DNA of 6,941 bases, taken from Actinomycetota bacterium (GTDB lineage: Bacteria > Actinomycetota > Acidimicrobiia > Acidimicrobiales > AC-25). The DNA is taken from positions 1 through 6,941 of the forward strand of contig VAXF01000220.1 of assembly GCA_005888395.1 (NCBI GenBank), given 5' to 3'. A program made the translations under genes and the position numbers. How positions within the stretch are numbered: position 1 is the stretch's first letter; every line of letters begins with the position of its first letter. Positions 1 to 5,490 of the stretch are shown here, piece after piece. The notes beneath the pieces are model-generated. The model made no database searches. It was given only the letters and a program-made list of their open reading frames with translations, and was not told the DNA's origin.

Positions 1-225
1 CGCTGGACGGCCGAGATGCTCCTGATCTTCGAGCTCCGCCGGTTCGACGTGTGGCCGGTCGACGACCTCGGCGTGCGCAAGGGCTACGCGCTCACCTACG
101 ACCTGGCCGCGATGCCGCCGCCCCGCGAGCTGGCTGCGCTCGGCGACGCGTTCCGCCCGTACCGGTCGGTGGCCGCCCTCTACTGCTGGCAGGCGGTGCA
201 CCTGGCGAGAGGCGACGCGGCATAG
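1..225 (+). CDS. DNA-3-methyladenine glycosylase (AlkA/HhH-GPD family), C-terminal end, 5' truncated by window
   Basis: The frame is open from base 1 and ends at TAG 223-225, giving 74 residues of a protein that begins outside the window. The fragment starts with RWTAEM, the segment that follows the helix-hairpin-helix of HhH-GPD base-excision glycosylases. It continues with DVWPVDDLGVRKG; the second Asp of PVDD (fragment residue 22, codon 64-66) matches the catalytic Asp of AlkA. The later FRPYRSVAALYCWQA is the usual C-terminal helix of this family. Such enzymes remove alkylated purines from DNA by cleaving the N-glycosidic bond. The ATG at 16 is inside the domain and is not the start. The stop codon lies within a 15-bp tandem duplication that creates a second in-frame TAG at 238-240. 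The family is clear; substrate range cannot be judged from the fragment. Confidence 0.88.
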   Translation, partial: RWTAEMLLIFELRRFDVWPVDDLGVRKGYALTYDLAAMPPPRELAALGDAFRPYRSVAALYCWQAVHLARGDAA

Positions 226-243
226 AAAGACGCGGCATAGAAA
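214..243. repeat. 15-bp perfect tandem duplication over the glycosylase stop codon
   Basis: The unit GACGCGGCATAGAAA occurs at 214-228 and again, without mismatch, at 229-243. The unit is five codons long, so the first copy supplies the last codons and TAG stop of the glycosylase and the second repeats the same codons and TAG in frame (238-240). The protein product is therefore unchanged. The second copy fills much of the gap before the ABC transporter gene and reaches into its possible -35 region. This looks like a replication-slippage duplication. Confidence 0.9.
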
Positions 244-258
244 GCAGACCAGCCGCCG

Positions 259-271
259 TACCCTGGGCGAC
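259..271 (+). promoter_or_regulatory. Probable leaderless -10 element for the ABC transporter gene
   Basis: TACCCT at 259-264 fits the actinobacterial -10 pattern TAnnnT and is followed by exactly seven bases before ATG 272. Transcription would then start at or next to the A of the start codon. There is no purine-rich Shine-Dalgarno sequence before this ATG, which agrees with a leaderless message. I see no convincing -35 hexamer. Confidence 0.5.
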
Positions 272-2179
272 ATGATGCGTTTCGGCGGTGGGCCCTTCCA
301 CCAGGTACTCGGGCGCGACCCGAGCCTGGTCGCGGGTGCGCACGTCGACCGCGGCCTCCTGCGGCGGGTGTGGCAGTTCGCCCGTCCCTACCGGCTGATG
401 CTGGCGCTGTTCCTCGCCGCGATCATCGTCGACTCGCTGGTGGGCCTGGGCACACCGCTTCTCGCCCGCCACCTGATCGACAAGACGATCCCGTCACGCA
501 ACCTGCACGGCGTGACCATCATCGGCCTCGCCATGGTCGGACTCGCCCTTGCCGACGCCGGCCTGTCCATCGGCCAGCGCTGGTGGTCGGCCCGCATCGG
601 CGAGGGCATCATCTTCGACCTCCGGGTGGCGCTCTACGACCACGTCCAGCGCATGCCCCTCGCCTTCTTCACCCGCACCCAGACGGGCGCGTTGGTGAGC
701 CGCATGAACAACGACGTGATCGGCGCGCAGCAGGCGCTCACCGGCACGCTCGGCCAGGTTGTCTCGAACGCGATCACCGTTGCGATCACCCTGGTCGCGA
801 TGTTCGCCCTCGAGTGGCGGCTGACCCTGCTCGCGCTGTTGGTGCTGCCGGCGTTCGTCTTCCCCGCCAAACGCGTCGGCCGGAGGCTGCAGAAGATCAC
901 GCGCGAGTCGTTCCAGCTCGACGCGGCGATGAACACCACGATGACCGAGCGCTTCAACGTGTCGGGCGCGCTGTTGGTGAAGCTGTTCGGGAAGCCCGAC
1001 CGCGAGGCGGCCGAGTTCTCCGACAAGGCCGGGCGCGTCCGTGACATCGGCGTCAAGAGCGCGATGTACGGCCGCGTGTTCATGACCGCGCTGGCCCTCG
1101 TGGGTGCGGTCGGCACCGCCGCCATCTACTGGTTCGGCGCCCGGCTCGTGATCGAAGGCGCTCTCAGCCTGGGCACCGTCATCGCGCTCACTGCGTACGT
1201 CGCGCGCATCTACATGCCGATCACCGCGCTGACCAACGCCCACATCGACATCATGACGGCGTTCGTGTCGTTCGACCGCGTGTTCGAGGTTCTCGACGCG
1301 CCGGTCGCGATCAAGGAGAAGCCGGGCGCGTACGACCTTGTCGACCCGGTCGGGCGCGTCGAGTTCGACGACGTGTGGTTCCGTTACCCCGCGCCGTCCA
1401 CCGTGTCGCTCGCGTCGCTGGAGACCGACGGCACCGGCACCCTGTCGGACGAGCCGTCCGACTGGATCCTGCGGGGCGTATCGCTGACGATCGAGCCCGG
1501 GCAGATGGTCGCCCTGGTCGGCCCGACGGGCGCGGGCAAGACGACGATGTCGATGCTGGTGCCCCGCATCTACGACGTCACCGCCGGCGCGGTTCGCGTC
1601 GACGGCCACGACGTGCGCGACCTCACCCTCGAAAGCCTGGCCGCCGCCATCGGCACCGTCACCCAGGACGCGCACATGTTCCACGACACGATGGCCGCCA
1701 ACCTCCGGTACGCCCGGCCGGGGGCGACCGACGCCGAGCTCGTCGCCGCCTGCAGGGCGGCGCGCATCCACAACCTGATCGCGTCGCTGCCCGACGGCTA
1801 CGACACGATCGTCGGCGAGCGCGGCTACCGGCTCTCCGGTGGCGAGAAGCAGCGGCTGGCGATCGCGCGGGTGCTGCTGAAGCAGCCCGCCCTCGTGATC
1901 CTCGACGAGGCCACGGCCCATCTCGACTCCGAGACCGAGCTGCTCGTGCAGCAGGCGCTCGACGAGGCCCTCGCGGCGCGCAGCTCGCTCGTGATCGCCC
2001 ACCGCCTGTCGACGATCCACGCCGCCGACGAGATCGTGGTGGTCGACGGGGGCCGCATCGTGGAGCGGGGCACCCACGAGCAGCTCATCGTCGCGGGCGG
2101 GCTCTACGCCGAGCTCTACGAGACGCAGTACTCGCGCAGCTCGCCGCCGGCGCTCGAGGTGGCGGCCGAGGCCGACTGA
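272..2179 (+). CDS. ABC exporter half-transporter, membrane domain fused to ATP-binding domain
   Basis: This 635-residue protein has the exporter (ABCB/MsbA-like) layout. A type-1 membrane domain at about residues 35-335 has hydrophobic segments near 43-62, 81-104, 158-200, 270-292 and 300-320. The nucleotide-binding domain spans about 360-620. Its motifs are complete: A-loop Tyr372, Walker A GPTGAGKTT (417-425), Q-loop Gln465, signature LSGGEKQR (521-528), Walker B LVILDE with catalytic Glu546, and switch His577. The D-loop reads AHLD instead of the common SALD. About 20 extra residues (374-397, rich in Ser, Thr and acidic residues) lie between the A-loop and the strand leading to Walker A. 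The protein should work as a homodimer or with a partner half-transporter, exporting lipids, peptides or drugs; the substrate cannot be deduced. ATG 272 is chosen from the -10 spacing; ATG 275 is possible. The stop is 7 bp from the stop of the convergent crotonase gene. Confidence 0.95.
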   Translation: MMRFGGGPFHQVLGRDPSLVAGAHVDRGLLRRVWQFARPYRLMLALFLAAIIVDSLVGLGTPLLARHLIDKTIPSRNLHGVTIIGLAMVGLALADAGLSIGQRWWSARIGEGIIFDLRVALYDHVQRMPLAFFTRTQTGALVSRMNNDVIGAQQALTGTLGQVVSNAITVAITLVAMFALEWRLTLLALLVLPAFVFPAKRVGRRLQKITRESFQLDAAMNTTMTERFNVSGALLVKLFGKPDREAAEFSDKAGRVRDIGVKSAMYGRVFMTALALVGAVGTAAIYWFGARLVIEGALSLGTVIALTAYVARIYMPITALTNAHIDIMTAFVSFDRVFEVLDAPVAIKEKPGAYDLVDPVGRVEFDDVWFRYPAPSTVSLASLETDGTGTLSDEPSDWILRGVSLTIEPGQMVALVGPTGAGKTTMSMLVPRIYDVTAGAVRVDGHDVRDLTLESLAAAIGTVTQDAHMFHDTMAANLRYARPGATDAELVAACRAARIHNLIASLPDGYDTIVGERGYRLSGGEKQRLAIARVLLKQPALVILDEATAHLDSETELLVQQALDEALAARSSLVIAHRLSTIHAADEIVVVDGGRIVERGTHEQLIVAGGLYAELYETQYSRSSPPALEVAAEAD

Positions 2180-2190
2180 CCGGCGGTCAG
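2176..2190. terminator. Small inverted repeat between convergent genes, possible bidirectional terminator
   Basis: CTGACC (2176-2181), a GGC loop, and GGTCAG (2185-2190) form a perfect 6-bp stem. The left arm contains the TGA of the ABC gene and the right arm contains the stop of the crotonase gene on the other strand. There is no T-run on either side, so it is not a classical intrinsic terminator. It is the only hairpin in the 7-bp gap and is symmetrical enough to act in both directions, but this is weak evidence. Confidence 0.35.
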
Positions 2191-2921
2191 CCGCCGAAGC
2201 GCGGCGGGCGCTTCTCCGTGGCGGCGGCGGCGCCCTCCTTGAAGTCGGGCTCGGTCACCATGCGCGCCAGCTCGCGCTCGGCTGTCTGCGCCGCCGTGTC
2301 GAGGTCGCCCAGCAGGTCGGTCCAGAGCTGGCGCTTCATCACCGCGAGCGACGACGGCGACGTCTCCGCCGCCATGCGCCGGGCGTAGTCGAGGGTGAAG
2401 GGCAGCAGCTCATCGGCCGGCACCACGCGATTGACCAGCCCCATGTCGGCAGCCTCTTCGGCGAGCACCACCCGGCTCGAGAACAGCAGGTCGGCGGCGT
2501 GTGCCGGCCCGATGAGACGAGACAGGACCCAACTCACGCCCACCTCCGCCGGGAGCCCGAGGCGCGCGAACGAGGTCGTCAGCTTGGCACCGGCGGCGGC
2601 AAAGCGGATGTCGGCGAAGCACATCAGCACGAAGCCGACGCCGGCGGCGGGCCCGTTCACGGCGGCGATCACCGGCTTTGCCATTCCGAGCGGGAACGTG
2701 AAGCGGTGGCCGAACGGCCCTGGCTCGAACGTCACCGCGTCGCCGTCGCCGACCCCGTCGGCCGTCGCGGCGGACGGGTACTCGGCGCCGCCGGCGAGCT
2801 GGCCGAGCGCCTCGAAGTCGGCGCCGGCGCAGAAGCCGCGGCCGGCGCCGGTCACGACGACCACCCGCACTGCGGGGTCGGCGTCGGCCTGCGCGAGCAC
2901 CCAGCGGTATTCCCGCTCCAT
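2187..2921 (-). CDS. Enoyl-CoA hydratase/isomerase (crotonase superfamily), intact C-terminal part of a frameshifted gene
   Basis: The longest intact frame runs from ATG 2921 to TGA 2187 (244 residues). It contains the crotonase fold signatures: the first oxyanion-hole segment GRGFCAGADF (residues 28-36) and the second, NGPAAGVGFVLMCFADIRFAA (89-109). LGLPAEVGVSWVLSRLIG (121-138) covers the catalytic-loop region, and the C-terminal KRPPRF is family-typical. Glu125 is the best candidate acid/base; the second Glu of classical hydratases is not evident (AADLLFSS), so the reaction may be hydration, isomerisation or another crotonase chemistry on acyl-CoA. The frame begins too late: it lacks the first beta strands (the VxxDGVAVVTLDRPERLNAW segment), which are encoded just upstream in another frame. 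Removing one copy of an 8-bp duplication at 2952-2967 restores a 275-residue gene from GTG 3022. If the duplication is real, this shortened protein is probably inactive or unstable. Confidence 0.85.
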   Translation of the reverse strand: MEREYRWVLAQADADPAVRVVVVTGAGRGFCAGADFEALGQLAGGAEYPSAATADGVGDGDAVTFEPGPFGHRFTFPLGMAKPVIAAVNGPAAGVGFVLMCFADIRFAAAGAKLTTSFARLGLPAEVGVSWVLSRLIGPAHAADLLFSSRVVLAEEAADMGLVNRVVPADELLPFTLDYARRMAAETSPSSLAVMKRQLWTDLLGDLDTAAQTAERELARMVTEPDFKEGAAAATEKRPPRFGG

Positions 2922-2938
2922 GCGCGTGGTCCACGCGT

Positions 2939-3022
2939 TCAGGCGCTCGGGCCGGTCGACCGGTCGAGGGTGACCACCGCCACGCCGTCGGCCACCTCAC
3001 GCCGGATCACCTTGAGGTCCAC
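2939..3022 (-). pseudogene. N-terminal fragment of the crotonase gene, separated by frameshift
   Basis: From GTG 3022 the minus strand reads VDLKVIRREVADGVAVVTLDR, the normal start of a crotonase, then out-of-frame STGPSA and a TGA at 2941-2939. The GTG directly follows the cupredoxin TGA (3025-3023), an arrangement typical of translational coupling. The correct continuation, PERLNAWTTRMEREY, is present eight bases further on in another frame and joins the 244-residue downstream piece. The distance from 3022 to 2187 is 836 bases, and 836 minus 8 equals 276 codons, so one 8-bp unit explains the whole break. It may be a true mutation, a phase-variable state, or an assembly error. Confidence 0.8.
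2952..2967. repeat. 8-bp perfect tandem duplication that frameshifts the crotonase gene
   Basis: CCGGTCGA at 2952-2959 is repeated exactly at 2960-2967 (on the coding strand TCGACCGG twice). Deleting one copy restores the family motif TLDRPERLNAW. The doubled unit contains the palindrome GGTCGACC, which may have favoured slippage. Confidence 0.92.
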
Positions 3023-3379
3023 TCAGCTGACCTCGACGGTGCCCTTCATGAACGGGTGGATGGTGCAGACGTAGCGGTAGGTACCGGCCTTGTCGAACGT
3101 GAATAACCACGAGCCGGTGGTCATCGTCGGGCTCTTGAGGCCGTCGCCAACCACGTTGTGCGCCTGCGTGTCCTCGAACTGCCAGGTGACCTTGCCGCCG
3201 ACCTTCACCGACACCGTCTTGGGCGAGAACGCGAGGTTCTTGGCCAGCACGACCGCCGATGCGCTCGGTGCCGCCGTCGACGCCGGCGCCGACGTGCTCG
3301 AGCTCTTGCCGCCGCCGCACGCCCCGGCAAGCGCGAACACGAGGGCGGTCGCGGTGGCAGTCGCGGCCATGCGTCTCAT
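3023..3379 (-). CDS. Lipoprotein cupredoxin (plastocyanin/amicyanin-like blue copper protein)
   Basis: The 118-residue product starts with a short basic and hydrophobic signal (residues 1-20) ending in FALAGAC. Cys21 is the likely lipidated residue, although the lipobox is not perfect. A Ser/Ala/Pro/Thr linker (25-42) leads to one cupredoxin domain (43-118). The four type-1 copper ligands are visible: His74 in AHNVVGD, then Cys105, His108 and Met111 in YVCTIHPFM. It should be an outer-face, membrane-anchored one-electron carrier. The donor or acceptor is not apparent. ATG 3379 is chosen as the first in-frame start; Met4 (3370) is an alternative that still gives a signal peptide. The TGA abuts the GTG of the crotonase gene, suggesting one transcript. 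It is divergent from the peroxiredoxin gene, with 55 bp between the start codons. Confidence 0.9.
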   Translation of the reverse strand: MRRMAATATATALVFALAGACGGGKSSSTSAPASTAAPSASAVVLAKNLAFSPKTVSVKVGGKVTWQFEDTQAHNVVGDGLKSPTMTTGSWLFTFDKAGTYRYVCTIHPFMKGTVEVS

Positions 3380-3385
3380 GGGGCG

Positions 3386-3391
3386 ATCTTG
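3386..3391 (-). promoter_or_regulatory. Possible -10 element for the cupredoxin-crotonase operon
   Basis: On the minus strand CAAGAT lies six bases before ATG 3379, with no Shine-Dalgarno sequence between. GTGAC (a partial match to TTGAC) lies roughly 17 bases further upstream. The match is imperfect and is supported mainly by similar spacing at other genes here. Confidence 0.3.
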
Positions 3392-3394
3392 TCA

Positions 3395-3406
3395 GCCCGG
3401 TCGGGC
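3395..3406. promoter_or_regulatory. Hyphenated palindrome in the divergent cupredoxin/peroxiredoxin promoter region
   Basis: GCCCG-GT-CGGGC is a perfect 5-bp inverted repeat with a 2-bp centre, close to the middle of the 55-bp intergenic region (3380-3434). It could be an operator shared by the two divergent genes. Short palindromes are common by chance in GC-rich DNA. Confidence 0.25.
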
Positions 3407-3421
3407 CGTCACCGAATCGGG

Positions 3422-3434
3422 CAGAATCTCGGCC
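3422..3434 (+). promoter_or_regulatory. Probable leaderless -10 element for the selenoprotein peroxiredoxin
   Basis: CAGAAT at 3422-3427 is followed by exactly seven bases before ATG 3435, the same spacing as TACCCT before the ABC transporter gene. There is no Shine-Dalgarno sequence. This supports ATG 3435 over the in-frame ATG 3450. No clear -35 box is seen. Confidence 0.45.
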
Positions 3435-3920
3435 ATGGTTACTGAAGGCATGCTCACCGAAGGTTCGCCCGCGCCCCCGTTCGAGCTCTCCGACCAGCAC
3501 GGCTCTCGCGTGTCGCTCGCCGACCTGGCCGGGAAGTGGGTCGTGCTGTGGTGGTACCCCAAGGCGTCGACCCCCGGCTGAACGATCGAGGGACAGTGGT
3601 TCCGTGACCGAGCCCCGGAGTTTGCAGCGGCCGGCGCCGAGATCGTCGGCATCTCCTTCGACCGCCCCGACGAGAACAAGGCCTTCGACGAGGCGCAGGG
3701 GTTTGGGTACCGGCTGCTGTCGGATCCCGACCGCGCCGTCGGTGAGCAGTACGGGGTGACCAACCCGCCCGACTTACCCCGAGCGCCCTATGCGCGCCGC
3801 TTCACGCATCTCATCGACCCGAGCGGGACCGTCGTGAAGATCTACGAGGTCACCGACGTGGCGACGCACCCGCAGGCGGTGCTCGACGACATCCGCCGGC
3901 TGCAGGGAGCGCCGGCGTAG
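3435..3920 (+). CDS. Selenocysteine-containing peroxiredoxin (BCP/PrxQ-like), TGA 3579-3581 read as Sec49
   Basis: This thioredoxin-fold peroxidase would reduce hydrogen peroxide and organic hydroperoxides. From ATG 3435 the product begins MVTEGMLTEGSPAPPFELSD and reaches VVLWWYPKASTPG at residue 48. An in-frame TGA follows, then TIEGQWFRDRAPEF, and the frame stays open to TAG 3918-3920, for 161 residues. In this family the motif is PxxxTxxC; here Pro42, Thr46 and the TGA at codon 49 have that exact spacing, so the TGA replaces the peroxidatic Cys. The downstream half has the usual GAEIVGISFD, YRLLSDP and RRFTHLIDPSG, including the conserved active-site Arg. There is no Cys anywhere in the protein, and the PrxQ resolving position (+5) is Gln54, so it would be a one-Sec enzyme. 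Peroxiredoxins are a known bacterial selenoprotein family. The alternative is a nonsense change TGC to TGA, giving a pseudogene. The methyltransferase gene starts 26 bp downstream. Confidence 0.82.
3579..3581 (+). other. Predicted selenocysteine codon (recoded UGA)
   Basis: This TGA is codon 49 of the peroxiredoxin frame and sits between TPG and TIEG, at the peroxidatic cysteine position. The coding frame is conserved for 112 codons after it, and the true end is a TAG. Confidence 0.8.
3590..3603 (+). promoter_or_regulatory. Candidate bacterial SECIS hairpin just downstream of the Sec UGA
   Basis: GGGAC (3590-3594), loop AGTG (3595-3598) and GTTCC (3599-3603) form a 5-bp stem with one G-U pair. 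The second loop base is G, as the bacterial SECIS loop requires (a G in the first two positions). The loop begins after 13 bases from the UGA, slightly closer than the usual range of about 16-37. A competing hairpin, GGTT-CCGT-GACC at 3598-3609, is better spaced but lacks the loop G. SelB would bind the active form. Confidence 0.5.
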
Positions 3921-3946
3921 AGGGATTTGCTGCTTCACTCGTTTGC

Positions 3947-5449
3947 ATGCGCCACCCGGGCGTCGTCGCCACGCCGCCGGAGATCGCGCAGAAGATCGTC
4001 GACGTGGCGCTCTCGCCATTCGACGGCCCACCCGAGCGGTTGCGGGTCTGCGACCCCGCCGTGGGCGGTGGCGTCTTCCTCATCGCCGCGGCGCGCCACC
4101 TGGTCGGGCGCGGCGCAGACCCCGAGCTCGTCGCCCGTCACTGCCTGTTCGGGATGGACGTCGATCCCGCCGCCGTGCAGGCGACTCGCACCGCGCTCGC
4201 CACCGATCCCGGTGACCACGTTCGAGTCGGCGATGCACTCGGCGAGGGATGGAGCTTCCGCTTCGACGCCGTGGTGGCCAACCCGCCGTTCCTCAACCAG
4301 CTCGAGTCGGCGTCACGGCGCGATGCCGGGCTGGCGCGCCGCATGCGCGAGCGCTTCGGTGACGCCGCACGCGGGTACGCGGACACGTCGACGCTCTTCC
4401 TGCTCGCCGCGCTCGATCTTGTCCAACCCGGCGGCCGCGTCGCGATGATCCTTCCCGAGTCCTTCCTCGCGGCCCGCGACGCCGCGCCGGCCCGCGCCGA
4501 GCTGGCGCGCCGGGCGCAGCTCACGTGGGCGTGGCGCAGCGTCGAGCACGTCTTCGACGCCGGCGTGCGGGTGTGCGCGCTCGCCTTCACCGTCGGCGCG
4601 CCGTCGGGCCCGGCCACCGTCGAGCGGGCCGCCGGCGCTCGTTTCGCGTCACTCCCGCCCATCAGCGTCGATCCGGCGCGTCTCGCCGGCGGCGACGGCT
4701 GGTCGTGGCTGTTCCCCGAGACGGTCGACGCGCCCGAAGTCGACCTCGACGTCACCCGCACGCTCGGCGCCCACTGCCGGGCCACCGCCGACTTCCGCGA
4801 CCAGTTCTACGGGCTGGCGCCGTTCGTCCTCGACGACGGCGACGACGCGCTCGACGTCCCGCTGTACCCGCGGCTCGTGACCGCTGGCCTCGTCGACCCC
4901 GCCCGCTGCCTCTGGGGACGGCGTCCGACGCGATTCGCCGGCAGGCGCTACGTGCGTCCTCGCGTCGACCTGACCCGCCTGCGCGCGGAGAGCTCGCTGG
5001 GAAGTTGGGCGAGCGCGCGGCTGGTGCCCAAGGTCGTGCTCGCGACCCAGACGCGGGTGCTCGAGCCCGTGGTCGACGAGCACGGCGACTGGATCCCGTC
5101 GGTCCCGACGATCACCGTCGAGGCACGCGCTGGTCGTCTTTGGCACGTCGCCGCCGCGCTTGCCTCGCCGGCGCTGAGCGCGTGGGCGCTCCACCACCAT
5201 GCCGGCGCCGCGCTGACGGCGGACGCCATCAAGCTCAGCGCCCGCCAGGTGACGGCGTTGCCCGCCCCGGCCGAGGGACGCGACTGGGACGAGGCCGCCC
5301 AGGCGTTCGCGGCGGCATCCCACGCGTCGTCTGAGGGCGACTGGCGGACGCAGCTCGAGCACGTCGGCCAGGCGACGACCCGTGCCCACGGGCTCGACGC
5401 ACCCGACCTCGTCGACTGGTGGGTCGACCGACTGCCCCGGTGGCGCTGA
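3947..5449 (+). CDS. Solitary N6-adenine DNA methyltransferase (Eco57I/TaqI-like class)
   Basis: The 500-residue protein starts with ATPPEIAQKIVD, the usual lead-in of Eco57I/TaqI-type methylases. The SAM-binding motif I is VCDPAVGGGVFL (34-45), followed by GMDVDP (69-74) as the acidic ribose-binding region and VGDAL (94-98). The catalytic motif IV is ANPPF (111-115), the NPPY/F type used for amino-group methylation of adenine. GGRVAMILPESFL (162-174) completes the methylase core. The remaining 300 residues, including PKVVLATQTRVLEPVV and AIKLSARQVTALPAP, probably hold the target-recognition domain. It would transfer methyl from SAM to a specific adenine. No restriction nuclease or specificity subunit lies beside it. 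ATG 3947 has no Shine-Dalgarno sequence; TTCACT ends seven bases before it, a weak leaderless -10 candidate. A tRNA/rRNA-modifying role is less likely but not excluded. Confidence 0.85.
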   Translation: MRHPGVVATPPEIAQKIVDVALSPFDGPPERLRVCDPAVGGGVFLIAAARHLVGRGADPELVARHCLFGMDVDPAAVQATRTALATDPGDHVRVGDALGEGWSFRFDAVVANPPFLNQLESASRRDAGLARRMRERFGDAARGYADTSTLFLLAALDLVQPGGRVAMILPESFLAARDAAPARAELARRAQLTWAWRSVEHVFDAGVRVCALAFTVGAPSGPATVERAAGARFASLPPISVDPARLAGGDGWSWLFPETVDAPEVDLDVTRTLGAHCRATADFRDQFYGLAPFVLDDGDDALDVPLYPRLVTAGLVDPARCLWGRRPTRFAGRRYVRPRVDLTRLRAESSLGSWASARLVPKVVLATQTRVLEPVVDEHGDWIPSVPTITVEARAGRLWHVAAALASPALSAWALHHHAGAALTADAIKLSARQVTALPAPAEGRDWDEAAQAFAAASHASSEGDWRTQLEHVGQATTRAHGLDAPDLVDWWVDRLPRWR

Positions 5450-5477
5450 ACGCCTGGTACCCGGGACCGCAAACCGG

Positions 5478-5490
5478 CTACAACGAGGCG
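5478..5490 (+). promoter_or_regulatory. Probable leaderless -10 element for the copper amine oxidase
   Basis: CTACAAC at 5478-5484 contains a TA-rich hexamer six to seven bases before ATG 5491, as at other starts here. GAGG at 5485-5488 resembles a Shine-Dalgarno core but lies only two bases from the ATG, too close for normal use. The 41-bp gap after the methyltransferase shows no terminator. Confidence 0.4.

Noticed and set aside
494..2077. Long open minus-strand frame (527 codons) opposite the ABC transporter
   Set aside because: Its translation is low-complexity, rich in Arg, Gly, His and Asp, with no recognisable domain. It is an antisense shadow typical of GC-rich DNA, while the plus-strand frame has all ABC motifs.
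2410..3000. Minus-strand frame of 196 codons over the crotonase N-terminal region
   Set aside because: It is the third frame of the crotonase gene; its translation is Arg-rich and unrelated to the family, while the other two frames hold the true pieces.
3435..3581. A separate 48-residue protein ending at TGA 3581
   Set aside because: The peroxiredoxin similarity continues in the same frame right after the TGA through the rest of the domain, so the short product is only the first third of a fold.
3927..3946. TTG at 3927 as the start of the methyltransferase
   Set aside because: It is in a different frame from the methylase motifs. ATG 3947 is in frame and fits the family's N-terminus.
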